From assembly GCA_965227155.1 (NCBI GenBank), contig OZ245731.1, forward strand, positions 62,001-126,000: a DNA stretch of 64,000 bases, written 5' to 3'. The stretch comes from UBA6059 sp965227155 (lineage in GTDB: Bacteria > Bacteroidota > Bacteroidia > Cytophagales > Cyclobacteriaceae). Numbering within the stretch: the first letter of the stretch is position 1; the number at the start of each line of letters is the position of its first letter. This document shows positions 8,667 through 18,397 of this stretch, piece after piece. The position numbers were made by a program, and so were the translations under genes. Below the pieces are notes generated by a model. It saw only the letters and a program-made list of their open reading frames with translations. It had not been told where the DNA came from and searched no databases.

Positions 8667-10019
8667 ATGAAAAAGCTCCTTATAACTCTGCTTATACTTT
8701 TGATGGTATTGATAGCAGCATTTTACTTTCTGCTATATCCTATGCTGCCTGTAGCCAGTGGCTATGCGGCCAAAAACCTTTGTTCATGCACCTATGTAAT
8801 GGGAATTGCTGAAGAGAAAGCTTTAACAGAAGACCTGGGCTTTTCACCAATTACTTTGGTACAAGCTTCTCTTCTAAGGGAAGAACAAGCCGCAGAAGCA
8901 TCCTTTTACGGATTGGCTAAAAGAAAAGCTATATACCGCGAGGGCCTAGGTTGTGTATTGCTTAACGAAGTTTCGGAATCAACACTGGCTAAGCAATCCT
9001 TTGTGCCGGAGCTTCCTAAATATGATAGCCTTGAGAACTGGTTTAGCTTGATAGATACTGTACAGGTACTTGACAATGCTCTAAAATCAGATTTGGCAGC
9101 GGCTATCAATGACGCTTTTGTTGAATCTGATCCTGGGAAACAGAAAAACACCCGCGCTGTAGTGGTTTTATATAAAGGTCAACTGGTCGGCGAGCAGTAT
9201 GCTGATGGCATCACTCCAAACACACCATTACTCGGATGGAGCATGACTAAGAGCCTGACTGCCACAATGATCGGCCTTCTTGCAGAGGAAGGAAAAATAA
9301 ATATTGACGCACCCGCAGCAATCAAAAACTGGCAGAATACCGAAAAGGCAAAAATAACCATCGACCATTTGCTACAAATGAGCAGTGGAATGGACTTTTG
9401 GGAGAATTATGAAGAGCGATCAGATGCCAATATCATGCTATGGGAATCTGACTCCATGGGTAAATATGCCCAAAGTGTGCCCCTGGCTTATGAACCCGGT
9501 GAGAAATGGTACTATTCTTCAGGTACCTCAAATATCCTGGCCATGCTGGCAAGACAGTATTTCAATTCCAATGAAGAATATTGGAACTACCTCAATCGTA
9601 AGGTCTTTTATCCGATTGGTGCTTATAATGTGACCATAGAGCCTGATGGTGCCGGAAATTTTGTGGGTAGCTCTTTTGGTTGGGCACCGGCAAGAGACTG
9701 GGCAAGAATTGGCCAGCTTTATTTAAATGAAGGACAATGGGCCGGTCAGCAACTTTTACCTAAATCCTGGGTAGACTATGTGCAGCAGCCTGTAGCAGAT
9801 TCTGATGGTTGGTATGGTGGCCATTTTTGGCAAAATGATGGTGGTAGATACCATGAGCTGCCCCGCGATCTTTATTCTATGGATGGCTTTCAGGGGCAAA
9901 GGGTGATGATAATTCCTTCGAAGGATTTGGTGGTAGTACGCCTGGGGCTGACCTATAATGAACCCGATTTTGATTTCAACAGCTGGATGAAATCGATTTT
10001 GAATGTCTTACCGGAATAA
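8667..10019 (+). CDS. Beta-lactamase-fold serine hydrolase, membrane-anchored or secreted
   Basis: A class C beta-lactamase-related (penicillin-binding-protein-like) hydrolase of 450 residues, starting with a hydrophobic signal/anchor (residues 3-27). The SxxK motif is SMTK in LGWSMTKSLTATMIG, with the catalytic serine about residue 192; the second motif tyrosine is likely in WYYSSGTSN. Such proteins act on peptidoglycan peptides, D-amino-acid peptides or esters; the substrate here cannot be read. It stands alone on the plus strand, 86 bp after modC, and ends convergently with a histidine kinase. Confidence 0.85.
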   Translation: MKKLLITLLILLMVLIAAFYFLLYPMLPVASGYAAKNLCSCTYVMGIAEEKALTEDLGFSPITLVQASLLREEQAAEASFYGLAKRKAIYREGLGCVLLNEVSESTLAKQSFVPELPKYDSLENWFSLIDTVQVLDNALKSDLAAAINDAFVESDPGKQKNTRAVVVLYKGQLVGEQYADGITPNTPLLGWSMTKSLTATMIGLLAEEGKINIDAPAAIKNWQNTEKAKITIDHLLQMSSGMDFWENYEERSDANIMLWESDSMGKYAQSVPLAYEPGEKWYYSSGTSNILAMLARQYFNSNEEYWNYLNRKVFYPIGAYNVTIEPDGAGNFVGSSFGWAPARDWARIGQLYLNEGQWAGQQLLPKSWVDYVQQPVADSDGWYGGHFWQNDGGRYHELPRDLYSMDGFQGQRVMIIPSKDLVVVRLGLTYNEPDFDFNSWMKSILNVLPE

Positions 10020-10031
10020 CCTGATCAAGTC

Positions 10032-11840
10032 TTACTGAGGCAGGTTGATCGTGAAAATAGCGCCTGACTTTTCTTTGCTTTCTACAGATATAGTCCCTTG
10101 GTGTGCTTGTATTAATTCTCGACATAAGATTAATCCAAGTCCGGTACCAATTTCCTGGTGGCTACCCCTAGTGCTTTTTATTCCTGAGGTAAAAATCATG
10201 GAAAGCTGCTCCTCTCCTATACCAAGGCCAAAATCCTGCACGGATATGTGAATTTGGTCATCAGATGCCGTGGCCCCGATAATGATCTTCCCAGTTTTGA
10301 GACTAAACTTTATAGCATTACTAATCAAATTTCGAAGTACAATGCTAATCATCTGAAAATCAGCTTCTATGTTCAGCTTATCAGGTACGTTGATTTCTAT
10401 ATCTATTTGCTTCTTTTGAATACCACTATTAAAAAATTTTACTGACTCTTCAACTACAGGTCTCAATTCGAAAGATTCTTTATTTACGCTAATACCATGC
10501 AATTGAGTCTTTGACCACTGTACAATATTTTCCAACAGACTATGCAGTTCCCTTACACGTATTCTTGCTATACCCATAAATTCCTTAAGCTCTTCTTCAG
10601 TGATATTAGTCTTTTCAAAAAGACTTAAAAGACTTTCAATATCATTAATCGGGCTTTTGGTATCATGCGAAATGATGGCAAGCATCTTGTCCTTAAACTT
10701 GTTAAGCGACTCCAATTCCTGCTTCTGGGCTGATAGTTGATTGTTCTTATTCTGAATATCAGTATTAGCTTTCTCCAGATCATCAGTGCGGCGATCTACC
10801 GCCCTCTTAAGCTGCCAGCTATTGGCCAACAGTATAAGAATTACTATTGCAATGACAACTGTACCAATAATGATGAGATCCCTAATTTTTTCTAGTTGCT
10901 GCTGGCGCTGGAACTCTACATTATCGTAGATAATACTCTCCCATTCCACCTCTATGTCAATTAAATTGAAATCCTCAATAATCTGCTCCATGTTCTTCCA
11001 CTTAAACATGTCGTTGTGCCCTATCTGAAAAAATTCCGGCAGGATTAATGTATTGATAATGACATCAGCTTCTTCTAATAATTCCTCTCTGGTTCGTTTG
11101 GTTAGGTATTTTTCCGAAATAATATCAACCATCTCCTCCTTATTATTGATGGCATACTCCCACCCCTTAATTACAGCCTGATGCATTTTTTCAACACGCG
11201 ACGGGTTGTTTAATAATTCATTCTGGGTTGTTAAAAGGCAATCACCGTAGAAATTAATTCCATAATCAATTGGCCTAAATACTTTGAAAAAATTATTATC
11301 AAAGTGATCGCCCACCATATCAATCGTATACTGGGTAACGCCATCAATTTTTGTGGTTGATAAAGATTGCAAATTGATAGAAGGAGGTAATAATTCTATT
11401 GACTTCATATCAACCCCTGCAGCGCGTAGCATTACCTGGTTTTCGAGTCCTGTAGCAATAGTGCCTCCCTCGAGATCTTTGATAAACCTCACACTATCAG
11501 ATAGCACAACCAGCGAAAAAGCTGAATTTTGAAAAATTGTGGCTACAACCACAAAATTCATGGGATCAGGAGCGCTTACAATCTGACTGCCAGAACCTAC
11601 TATATAATCATATTGCGACAAATAGTCGGAATCCAATAGACCGGGACCCTTGCTTTGGGAAATTTCTACGTCCAGCCCTTCTTCAGCGAAGAATCCTTTT
11701 TCCTTGGCAGCATAATAGCCTGCAAACTGAAATTGATGAGTCCAGCCGAGATTGAGCCTGACTACTTCCATTTTTTCTTTGCCCTGCGCAGAAGCTATTA
11801 AACTTGCCAGGCAAAATCCAACTACTAATAGAGCTCTCAA
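10032..11840 (-). CDS. Histidine kinase with THI5/NMT1-like periplasmic sensor domain
   Basis: A 602-residue sensor kinase. Residues 1-19 are a signal peptide. About 26-300 resemble the SsuA/THI5 (NMT1) solute-binding family, with LGWTHQFQFAGYYAAKEKGF and EEGLDVEI at the start, as in thiamine-precursor or sulfonate binding proteins. One membrane helix follows at about 321-342, then a coiled coil and HisKA with H392 (AIISHDTKSP), and the ATPase boxes NLISNAIKFS, DFGLGIGEE and GTGLGL. No response regulator is adjacent, so it is an orphan. The ligand is unknown; pyrimidine- or sulfonate-like molecules are suggested by family only. Confidence 0.9.
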   Translation of the reverse strand: MRALLVVGFCLASLIASAQGKEKMEVVRLNLGWTHQFQFAGYYAAKEKGFFAEEGLDVEISQSKGPGLLDSDYLSQYDYIVGSGSQIVSAPDPMNFVVVATIFQNSAFSLVVLSDSVRFIKDLEGGTIATGLENQVMLRAAGVDMKSIELLPPSINLQSLSTTKIDGVTQYTIDMVGDHFDNNFFKVFRPIDYGINFYGDCLLTTQNELLNNPSRVEKMHQAVIKGWEYAINNKEEMVDIISEKYLTKRTREELLEEADVIINTLILPEFFQIGHNDMFKWKNMEQIIEDFNLIDIEVEWESIIYDNVEFQRQQQLEKIRDLIIIGTVVIAIVILILLANSWQLKRAVDRRTDDLEKANTDIQNKNNQLSAQKQELESLNKFKDKMLAIISHDTKSPINDIESLLSLFEKTNITEEELKEFMGIARIRVRELHSLLENIVQWSKTQLHGISVNKESFELRPVVEESVKFFNSGIQKKQIDIEINVPDKLNIEADFQMISIVLRNLISNAIKFSLKTGKIIIGATASDDQIHISVQDFGLGIGEEQLSMIFTSGIKSTRGSHQEIGTGLGLILCRELIQAHQGTISVESKEKSGAIFTINLPQ

Positions 11841-11928
11841 TAAGTCTAGTTTTAAAAGTAACGCCAGAATCCATCCGATAAACTGGCTTTACGCTTGATA
11901 CAACACTGATAATGTTACTAAGTTCTCT

Positions 11929-13437
11929 CTAATATTTGGCTGGTATGCCCTTCCCGGGCAGGGTGTTATTTATAAAGGCTCTGACATCATCATTCGCTTT
12001 TATCAAATCTTCATTCCTAAGATACATCATATGTCCCGAACGATAACCTTTGAATGACAATCTATTTTTCATTTTACCACTGGGATCAAGTTGCCACATG
12101 GTATATTTCGCATCAAAATATTTGGTAGCACCATCATAATAGCCTGATTGAATCATTACGTTTAGGTAAGGATTTTGTGCCATAGCCTGTCGTAAATTCT
12201 CACCGGTTTGGTCATTTTCATTATTCCAGGGATACACCGGACCAAACATATTGTACTTAATATCAGTCTGGTAATTCAGGACATTCCGAAAATAATAATT
12301 GATGGCAGGGGTGAAAGAGTGCAACCATGAAGTAAGCTCTGCATTATAATCCGGGGAGTCGCCACCTTCTGCCTTATCTATTCCCTTGTAGCGGGAATCA
12401 AGCCTTCCAATAGTAAATCCTTCATCACGAAGCAGTTCTTTCCAATAAAACCGGGTAGGCACATCAAGGTTGTACTGACGAACCACTTTGGCCGATATAC
12501 CTGAAAAATCTGCGATTTGCTGTGCAGCTTTTTCCAATTCGGCAGCTTCAGCAAAACCGCCCTTTATAAGCACCGGCATCAAATCATTGACCACATAATT
12601 TTCACTAAGCTCAAGCGCCTCGGTCAAATCCAGGGATTGATATTTTTCAGGAAGCTTACCATGGTACCAGGCAGCAGCGGTGAAATAGGGTATTCTCAGA
12701 GCAGCACCCAAGGGGCCTGACCGCCTGCCATACTGTGATGCATCTATGCCCAATTCAGTAGGTGAGACCAATATTACGCCATTCAGATACATCCATTGTC
12801 TGTTTTGTAACGCTAATGAAAGACCTGAGACTCTGGTGGTCCCATAACTTTCACCTATCAGGTACTTAGGTGACTCCCAACGGTTCATTCTGGTAACGAA
12901 TGTATTGATCCATTCAGCGAGATAGGCTATATCAGCCTCAATGCCGAAAAAAGTTTCACGCTTAGCTTCTTCATCAATAATCCGACTGTATCCTGTATTC
13001 ACCGGGTTCACAAAAACAATATCTGCTACATCCAACACCGAATGCGGGTTATCTTTCACGCCATAAGGTTGAATTGGATAACCTTCATCATCAATTTTCA
13101 AAATTTTAGGGCCGGTATACGCCAGATGCATCCACACACTGCCCGAGCCTGGGCCACCATTAAAGGAAATGAGCAATGGCCTGCTGGCTTTATCTTTAAT
13201 ATCTGTGCGCTCATAATAGGTGAAATGAACAGCAGCAATAGCTTTTCCATCTTCATTCCAAACCGGCTGTGTGCCGGTAATGGCTTTGTAGTTTACCGAT
13301 TGGCCTTTGATGGTTATCTGGTGATTGGTAGTAATGGTTTCGTCAGCTACCTGCTTTCTGTCCTGAGCATGGGAAATTATTGCAACAAACAGAAAGATTA
13401 ATGTAGAGATTCTATGCATGGCATTTTTGGTTAGCAC
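11929..13437 (-). CDS. S10-family serine carboxypeptidase-like protein, secreted
   Basis: A 502-residue alpha/beta-hydrolase of the S10 serine carboxypeptidase family with a Sec signal peptide (residues 1-24). Visible elements are the oxyanion-hole motif NGGPGSGSVWMHL, the nucleophile elbow GESYGTTR, an aspartate in SGYYDGATKYF and the catalytic histidine in YRSGHMMYL near the C-terminus. It probably trims C-terminal residues from peptides in the periplasm or outside the cell. It is separated by 88 bp from the kinase downstream on the same strand. Confidence 0.9.
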   Translation of the reverse strand: MLTKNAMHRISTLIFLFVAIISHAQDRKQVADETITTNHQITIKGQSVNYKAITGTQPVWNEDGKAIAAVHFTYYERTDIKDKASRPLLISFNGGPGSGSVWMHLAYTGPKILKIDDEGYPIQPYGVKDNPHSVLDVADIVFVNPVNTGYSRIIDEEAKRETFFGIEADIAYLAEWINTFVTRMNRWESPKYLIGESYGTTRVSGLSLALQNRQWMYLNGVILVSPTELGIDASQYGRRSGPLGAALRIPYFTAAAWYHGKLPEKYQSLDLTEALELSENYVVNDLMPVLIKGGFAEAAELEKAAQQIADFSGISAKVVRQYNLDVPTRFYWKELLRDEGFTIGRLDSRYKGIDKAEGGDSPDYNAELTSWLHSFTPAINYYFRNVLNYQTDIKYNMFGPVYPWNNENDQTGENLRQAMAQNPYLNVMIQSGYYDGATKYFDAKYTMWQLDPSGKMKNRLSFKGYRSGHMMYLRNEDLIKANDDVRAFINNTLPGKGIPAKY

Positions 13438-13498
13438 TCCAAAATAAGCATTTTAACAAAAAGGCACCACCAATTATCCACTAAGAGTGAGATATCAA

Positions 13499-13903
13499 TT
13501 ATAAATCTACTTTTTCATAGAAAGTGAGGAACCATTCACCATCGATTCGCCTGAACTTACGCTGCATAAAGAAGCCTGAATCTCTCAACTTCACCCGATC
13601 AATTACTTCATTCTCTTTCCTGATGATTTCCGTATCGTAGTTTGGAGTAGTGATGTCAGTAACCTTAGCCCTGTGCATTTGCCAATTTTCCCTCTCCCAG
13701 TTTTTTTCACCTTCATCGTCTGTCAACGTTCCTTCCAGGGGAAATCTCACCCTTTCCATTTGAAAACCCTGATCCTGATGAAATTTATCATAGAAAACAT
13801 CGAAATCTTCGGGGGCTTCAGTTACAGAAATGTTTTTCTGGCAAGCATACATTGCTGCAATTACCAAAAGGAAAATAAAAAAAGAGATAAGTCTAGCGCG
13901 CAT
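13499..13903 (-). CDS. Lipoprotein, DUF4348-like
   Basis: A 134-residue lipoprotein: a hydrophobic signal is followed by the lipobox ending at Cys21 (AAMYACQK). The mature part is polar and contains EDFDVFYDKFHQDQGFQMERV, with a C-terminal FRRIDGEWFLTFYEK strand pair, typical of DUF4348-type proteins of Bacteroidota. The function is unknown. It lies between the S10 peptidase and thioredoxin genes on the same strand. Confidence 0.75.
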   Translation of the reverse strand: MRARLISFFIFLLVIAAMYACQKNISVTEAPEDFDVFYDKFHQDQGFQMERVRFPLEGTLTDDEGEKNWERENWQMHRAKVTDITTPNYDTEIIRKENEVIDRVKLRDSGFFMQRKFRRIDGEWFLTFYEKVDL

Positions 13904-13959
13904 ACTTCTATAACGCTGACTTATCTCTTCTTAGTGTAATAAAAAACTTGAGCAGATAC

Positions 13960-14319
13960 CTAGGTAGTCTGCAACAGCTCTTTTTCAATTACATCTTTAA
14001 AAGCTTCTTTAGGTAGGGCACCAGGCTGCATCATCGGCTGGCCCTCTTTAGGAATAAAAAGCAAACTTGGAATACTCCTGATTCTAAAAATAGCAGACAA
14101 TTCCTGCTCAACTTCCGTATCCACTTTGTAGATAACAATGTCTTTGTATTCCTCTGACAGTTCTTCAAGAATCGGTGCCACCATTTTACATGGCCCACAC
14201 CAGTCTGCATAGAAATCTATAATAGCAGGCTTTTCTCCTTTAAACTTCCACTCTTTCTCCTGTGTATAATCAAATATTTCGTCTCTAAATTTCTGCGCTG
14301 TTAATTGTACTGTTGCCAT
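13960..14319 (-). CDS. trxA: Thioredoxin
   Basis: A 119-residue cytoplasmic thioredoxin with the redox motif WCGPCKM, preceded by IIDFYADWC, and the conserved cis-proline in RSIPSLLFI. It reduces protein disulfides with electrons from thioredoxin reductase. There is no signal peptide. It is divergent from the M20 peptidase gene across about 100 bp. Confidence 0.93.
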   Translation of the reverse strand: MATVQLTAQKFRDEIFDYTQEKEWKFKGEKPAIIDFYADWCGPCKMVAPILEELSEEYKDIVIYKVDTEVEQELSAIFRIRSIPSLLFIPKEGQPMMQPGALPKEAFKDVIEKELLQTT

Positions 14320-14421
14320 AATGTTTTATGTTAATTTATTGCTAATGTAGGTCTTCCAATTTTCATAAATTGTGACCTTTGTTACCTTACAACATGCGCT
14401 AATCCACTAAAAGTTTACAAG

Positions 14422-15720
14422 ATGATCAAAAGACTCATATTCGTTTTATCGATAGCCACATTGATAATGCAGGCAGGCATAGCTCAAACCAACAAAGTTG
14501 AGCAAAAGCTAATAAAGTATGTAGATAGCCACAATGATGAGGCACTTACTCTGCTTAAGGAGCTGATCAATATTAATAGTGGCACGATGAATTTCGAAGG
14601 TGTGAAAAAAGTCGGTGAAATGCTGATGCCAAAGTTTGAGGCATTAGGGATGGAAACGTATTGGGTAGATGGAGCACCCTTCAACCGTGCCGGACACCTG
14701 GTAGCTAAAATAGAAGGCGGCAAAGGCAAGAAAATTATGCTCATCGGTCATCTGGATACCGTTTTTGAGCCTGATAGCCCCTTTCAGGAATGGACTCAAA
14801 TCGATGATAACACAATAAAGGGCCCGGGTATTGCTGATATGAAAGGCGGTGATGTGATCATCTTGCAGGCTTTGTCAGCCCTTCACGACCAGGGGTTGCT
14901 AAAGGACATGAATATATGGGTAGTTATGACAGGTGACGAAGAACTGAGTGGAAGACCTTTAGAATTATCGAAAGGTGAGCTTATTGAAGCGGCAAAATGG
15001 GCCGACATTGCACTTGGGTTTGAAAATGGTGATGGTAACCCTGGTACCGCCAATGTAGCCAGAAGAAGCTCCTCTGACTGGGAACTAAAAGTAACCGGCA
15101 ATGCAGCTCACTCTTCCCAGATATTTAAGCCGGAAGTAGGAGCCGGTGCCATTTACGAAGCTTCCAGAATACTGTATCAATTTTATGACGCTTTATCTGA
15201 AGAAGAGTTTCTTACCTTTAATCCGGGTGTGATTTTAGGAGGGACTACAGTGAAATATAACGAGAAAGAAAATGCCGGTACTGCTTATGGCAAAGATAAT
15301 GTGGTGTCCAAAGATGTAACTGTTACCGGAGATATAAGATGTCTCTCTCCAGAGCAACTGGCAAAAGCCCAGTCAAGAATGAAAGAAATCGTGGAAAATA
15401 ATCTACCGGGTACAAATGCAACTATAAGCTTTGGTGAAGGCTACCCCCCATTTCCACCCATGGAGGGCAATTACGATTTGCTGGAGATGTTCAGTGAAGT
15501 AAGCCAGGATCTTGGTTTTGGATCCGTAAAACCTGTGAATCCAAGTGATGCCGGTGCTGCTGACATTTCTTTTACAGCAGAATACATCGATATGGGTATT
15601 GATGGCTTAGGCATGGGGGGCGCCAATGACCATACTGTGAATGAAACCGGCCGATTAGATGTACTGCCTATGCAATCAAAAAGAGCAGCAGTATTATTAT
15701 ACCGGTTATCCAAACCATAA
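14422..15720 (+). CDS. M20-family metallopeptidase, secreted (glutamate carboxypeptidase-like)
   Basis: A 432-residue M20 peptidase with a Sec signal peptide (cleavage after about residue 21, IAQ). Di-zinc ligands are visible: HLDTV (MLIGHLDTVFEP), GIADMKGGD, and the catalytic/metal glutamates in TGDEELSG. The dimerisation-domain histidine is probably in NAAHSS. The last zinc ligand is in the GGANDHTVNE segment. It resembles carboxypeptidase G2-type enzymes that remove C-terminal glutamate or other residues. It appears monocistronic. Confidence 0.9.
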   Translation: MIKRLIFVLSIATLIMQAGIAQTNKVEQKLIKYVDSHNDEALTLLKELININSGTMNFEGVKKVGEMLMPKFEALGMETYWVDGAPFNRAGHLVAKIEGGKGKKIMLIGHLDTVFEPDSPFQEWTQIDDNTIKGPGIADMKGGDVIILQALSALHDQGLLKDMNIWVVMTGDEELSGRPLELSKGELIEAAKWADIALGFENGDGNPGTANVARRSSSDWELKVTGNAAHSSQIFKPEVGAGAIYEASRILYQFYDALSEEEFLTFNPGVILGGTTVKYNEKENAGTAYGKDNVVSKDVTVTGDIRCLSPEQLAKAQSRMKEIVENNLPGTNATISFGEGYPPFPPMEGNYDLLEMFSEVSQDLGFGSVKPVNPSDAGAADISFTAEYIDMGIDGLGMGGANDHTVNETGRLDVLPMQSKRAAVLLYRLSKP

Positions 15721-15768
15721 ATAATTCACTACCTTTCTACCTCATTGTTTTAGATAATAATATCCTTG

Positions 15769-17697
15769 GTGAGGCTGACTACATTTTTTTGGTTCTATCT
15801 CCCGTGCGTCATTTTTCTTTCAACGCTCACAGGTCAGTATTGTATTGGCCATGCATTGGCAAATGCCCATCAGGATCAGGTAGAAAACCCGACAAACGAT
15901 AAGCCTTTTCAAGATAAGTTCGCAGCAGGTGAATCCCTCATGTATGAGTCTCCGGATTCTGCAATAAGTATCATAGAATCTGCCATAAAGGAAGCTCAAA
16001 GCACTCAAAATGATATAGGAATTGCTCAGTGCAAAAACCTATTGAGCTATATTTTCTACATCAAGGGTGATTATGATACAGCACTTTCTTATGCTTTGGC
16101 TGCCTTACAACTAAGCGATAGTCTAGGGTATCAATTAGGCAAAGCTAATAGCTACAATTACATAGGGTTAATCAATTCTACACAAGGCAAAAATGAATTG
16201 GCTCTTGAGCACCATAAGAAGGCGCTAGAGATTGGCAGAAATATCAAGAATCAAAACAGAACTCTAAGCAGCTATTTTAACATTGGTCTTACTTATAATT
16301 TCCTTCAGAATTATGACAGTGCTTTGTATTACATCAATCAAGCTTTGATAAATGGCAAAGAAGCTGGGGTACCCAGAGTTGTACGGATGTCATACAATCG
16401 AAAAGGTGAAATCTATTTTGACCTGGGACAACTAGATTCGGCTCATTATTATTATTCAATGGGTCTGGACAATAGCGATTTTCCAAGCACATGGGAAACG
16501 GTATTCGCTTTAGGAGGATTACAAAAAGTTGAATTGCAGCGCGGAAATATTGAGAAAGCAATAGCCTATGGCGAACAGGGCCTTCAAAAAGCTAAGTCAA
16601 TTGATGCCAAATGGGAGGTGCTACGCATTTTAGAATCCCTTTCTGAGGCATATGCTACATCAAACCAAATGAGCAAGGCTTATGAACTAAGCAGGCTCCT
16701 TAAAAATTATAGCGATAGTGTATTCAATGCAGAAAAAGAGAAAGAAATAAATGCTTTGCTGCTCAAGCAAAACGAACAGGAGAAGAATCAGCTCAAGGAG
16801 CAAAATCTACTGCAGCAGGAAATCATCAATCAACGCAATCTCTGGATGATAATCATTTCAATGGTGTCTGTCTTGTTATTGATTTCTGTGGTTTTGCTTT
16901 ATCGCAATTCTAAGATCAAAAACAGCCTCAATAAAGGCCTGATTGCACAGGGAGAAAGGATAAAGGAGCGAAATGAAACCATCCAACAGCAAAATGAATC
17001 CCTCAATAGACTAAATAAATCTTATAGCCGCTTGATCTCAATTATTGGCCATGATCTACGATCGCCTATATTCAACACAAGAGCGATCCTCGAAATGGTA
17101 ACTCAGGGGAAGCTCAATGAGAATGAGAAAAGCCAAATCTTCAAAAAGCTATACAGCACCGTAAGTTATCTTGGCGAATCTCTGGAGAACCTATTGGCCT
17201 GGAACATTACAGATAAGGAAAATCCCACTAACGAGCCAGAACCCATAGACATACAAAAAGCTGTAAGAAAGCAAACGACCTACTGGCAATTGGTTGCAGA
17301 ACAAAAAGGCATCAAAATACAAGAGGAACTAGAAGCAGGTCTCATAGGCACGATGAAGAAAAATCATTTTCAGACGATTTTGAGAAACTTGTTATCCAAT
17401 GCCATCAAATTTTCTCATGAGCATACCGCAATTATAGTATCTGCAAAATGCGTGGAAGGTAAAATTTGGGTATCCGTAAAGGATAGCGGCATTGGTATGG
17501 ATGACAGTATCACCAAAAGTCTTCTTCAAGATGAGGGGCCCATCAAAAGCGCATACGGCACGCAAAATGAATCGGGCACCGGTATAGGCTTAAAAGTATG
17601 TCGCGAGCTTATTGAGGACAATCAGCAAACGTGGACAATCAGAAGCAAACCGGGTGAGGGCACTGAAATTAGTTTTTCAGTAAGCCTTATGCAATAA
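15769..17697 (+). CDS. TPR-containing sensor histidine kinase
   Basis: A hybrid of periplasmic TPR repeats and a histidine kinase, about 640 residues. A signal peptide is followed by five or six TPR units (about 50-320), a coiled coil, a membrane helix (about 359-378), HisKA with the phosphoryl-acceptor histidine near residue 428 (IIGHDLRSP) and ATPase boxes NLLSNAIKFS, DSGIGMDD, GTGIGL. The start must be a rare codon: GTG at 15769 or TTG at 15766. The first in-frame ATG comes after the signal peptide. There is no linked response regulator; the Hpt protein about 0.7 kb downstream could relay. Confidence 0.88.
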   Translation: MRLTTFFWFYLPCVIFLSTLTGQYCIGHALANAHQDQVENPTNDKPFQDKFAAGESLMYESPDSAISIIESAIKEAQSTQNDIGIAQCKNLLSYIFYIKGDYDTALSYALAALQLSDSLGYQLGKANSYNYIGLINSTQGKNELALEHHKKALEIGRNIKNQNRTLSSYFNIGLTYNFLQNYDSALYYINQALINGKEAGVPRVVRMSYNRKGEIYFDLGQLDSAHYYYSMGLDNSDFPSTWETVFALGGLQKVELQRGNIEKAIAYGEQGLQKAKSIDAKWEVLRILESLSEAYATSNQMSKAYELSRLLKNYSDSVFNAEKEKEINALLLKQNEQEKNQLKEQNLLQQEIINQRNLWMIIISMVSVLLLISVVLLYRNSKIKNSLNKGLIAQGERIKERNETIQQQNESLNRLNKSYSRLISIIGHDLRSPIFNTRAILEMVTQGKLNENEKSQIFKKLYSTVSYLGESLENLLAWNITDKENPTNEPEPIDIQKAVRKQTTYWQLVAEQKGIKIQEELEAGLIGTMKKNHFQTILRNLLSNAIKFSHEHTAIIVSAKCVEGKIWVSVKDSGIGMDDSITKSLLQDEGPIKSAYGTQNESGTGIGLKVCRELIEDNQQTWTIRSKPGEGTEISFSVSLMQ

Positions 17698-17716
17698 AAA
17701 GCCCGACAATCGGGCT
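17693..17716 (-). terminator. Rho-independent terminator
   Basis: A 7-bp perfect stem (AGCCCGA/TCGGGCT, 17700-17716) with a 3-nt loop. On the minus strand the stem is followed by a U-run, so it ends transcription of the TerB-like gene at 17730-18197. It also separates that gene from the convergent kinase. Confidence 0.8.
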
Positions 17717-17729
17717 CTAGACTTTTCAA

Positions 17730-18197
17730 TTAATGATTACTGGGATCTTCAATCATTTTGAGTTCGAGAAACTTGGCTTCATCGTAACTCACAGTCAAAT
17801 AACCTAATACACCACCAGACGCTTCTGCAATTCTCTTGGCCAGATCCTTAAGGCTGGCATAAAATTTTACAGCCCACGATTTTTCAACTTTCGGCAGAAT
17901 TCGATTCAGCTTTTTCAACTCTATAGTTATGTCAGAGGCCCGCTTATCACGGTCTTCAGGAAGCTCGCTGATCAGTTGCTCCATTTTTATATCAAAATCC
18001 TTAGCAACTATTTTGTAGAATTCTTCCAGCTTCTCACGAGCATTGATTTGCTTCCTTCTTGCCGTAGCAATGGCTTCTCTCCTCTCTTTATCATCAATGT
18101 GCCCGTCTGCACCAGCAATCAAAATAGCCACATATACAGGCGCCTTGAATAGGTGCTCCTTTTCATCATCTCTTAATCCATCAAATTCTGGTATCAT
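17730..18197 (-). CDS. TerB-like alpha-helical protein
   Basis: A 155-residue soluble, all-helical protein. The segment ILIAGADGHIDDKERREAI (about residues 26-44) is characteristic of TerB-like proteins, where the acidic DG-H/X-ID loop may bind metal. No signal peptide or membrane helix is seen. The name tellurite resistance would overstate what is known. It is a single gene with its own terminator at 17693-17716. Confidence 0.65.
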   Translation of the reverse strand: MIPEFDGLRDDEKEHLFKAPVYVAILIAGADGHIDDKERREAIATARRKQINAREKLEEFYKIVAKDFDIKMEQLISELPEDRDKRASDITIELKKLNRILPKVEKSWAVKFYASLKDLAKRIAEASGGVLGYLTVSYDEAKFLELKMIEDPSNH

Positions 18198-18397
18198 TGG
18201 TTTCTTGGTTTTCTTATGAGCGATTCGAAATTAGTAAATAAAATGATTTTAACGACAGCATCTAGCATCATCGTTCACGATTTTCACAGCTAAAGTTATA
18301 CAAAATTGAATATTGGATGTACCTACAGTCAATTATCCAATACCTTTCTTACTGAATTATCAGATTATAGTTAATTTCCCTTTATAAGTCAGAAGCA

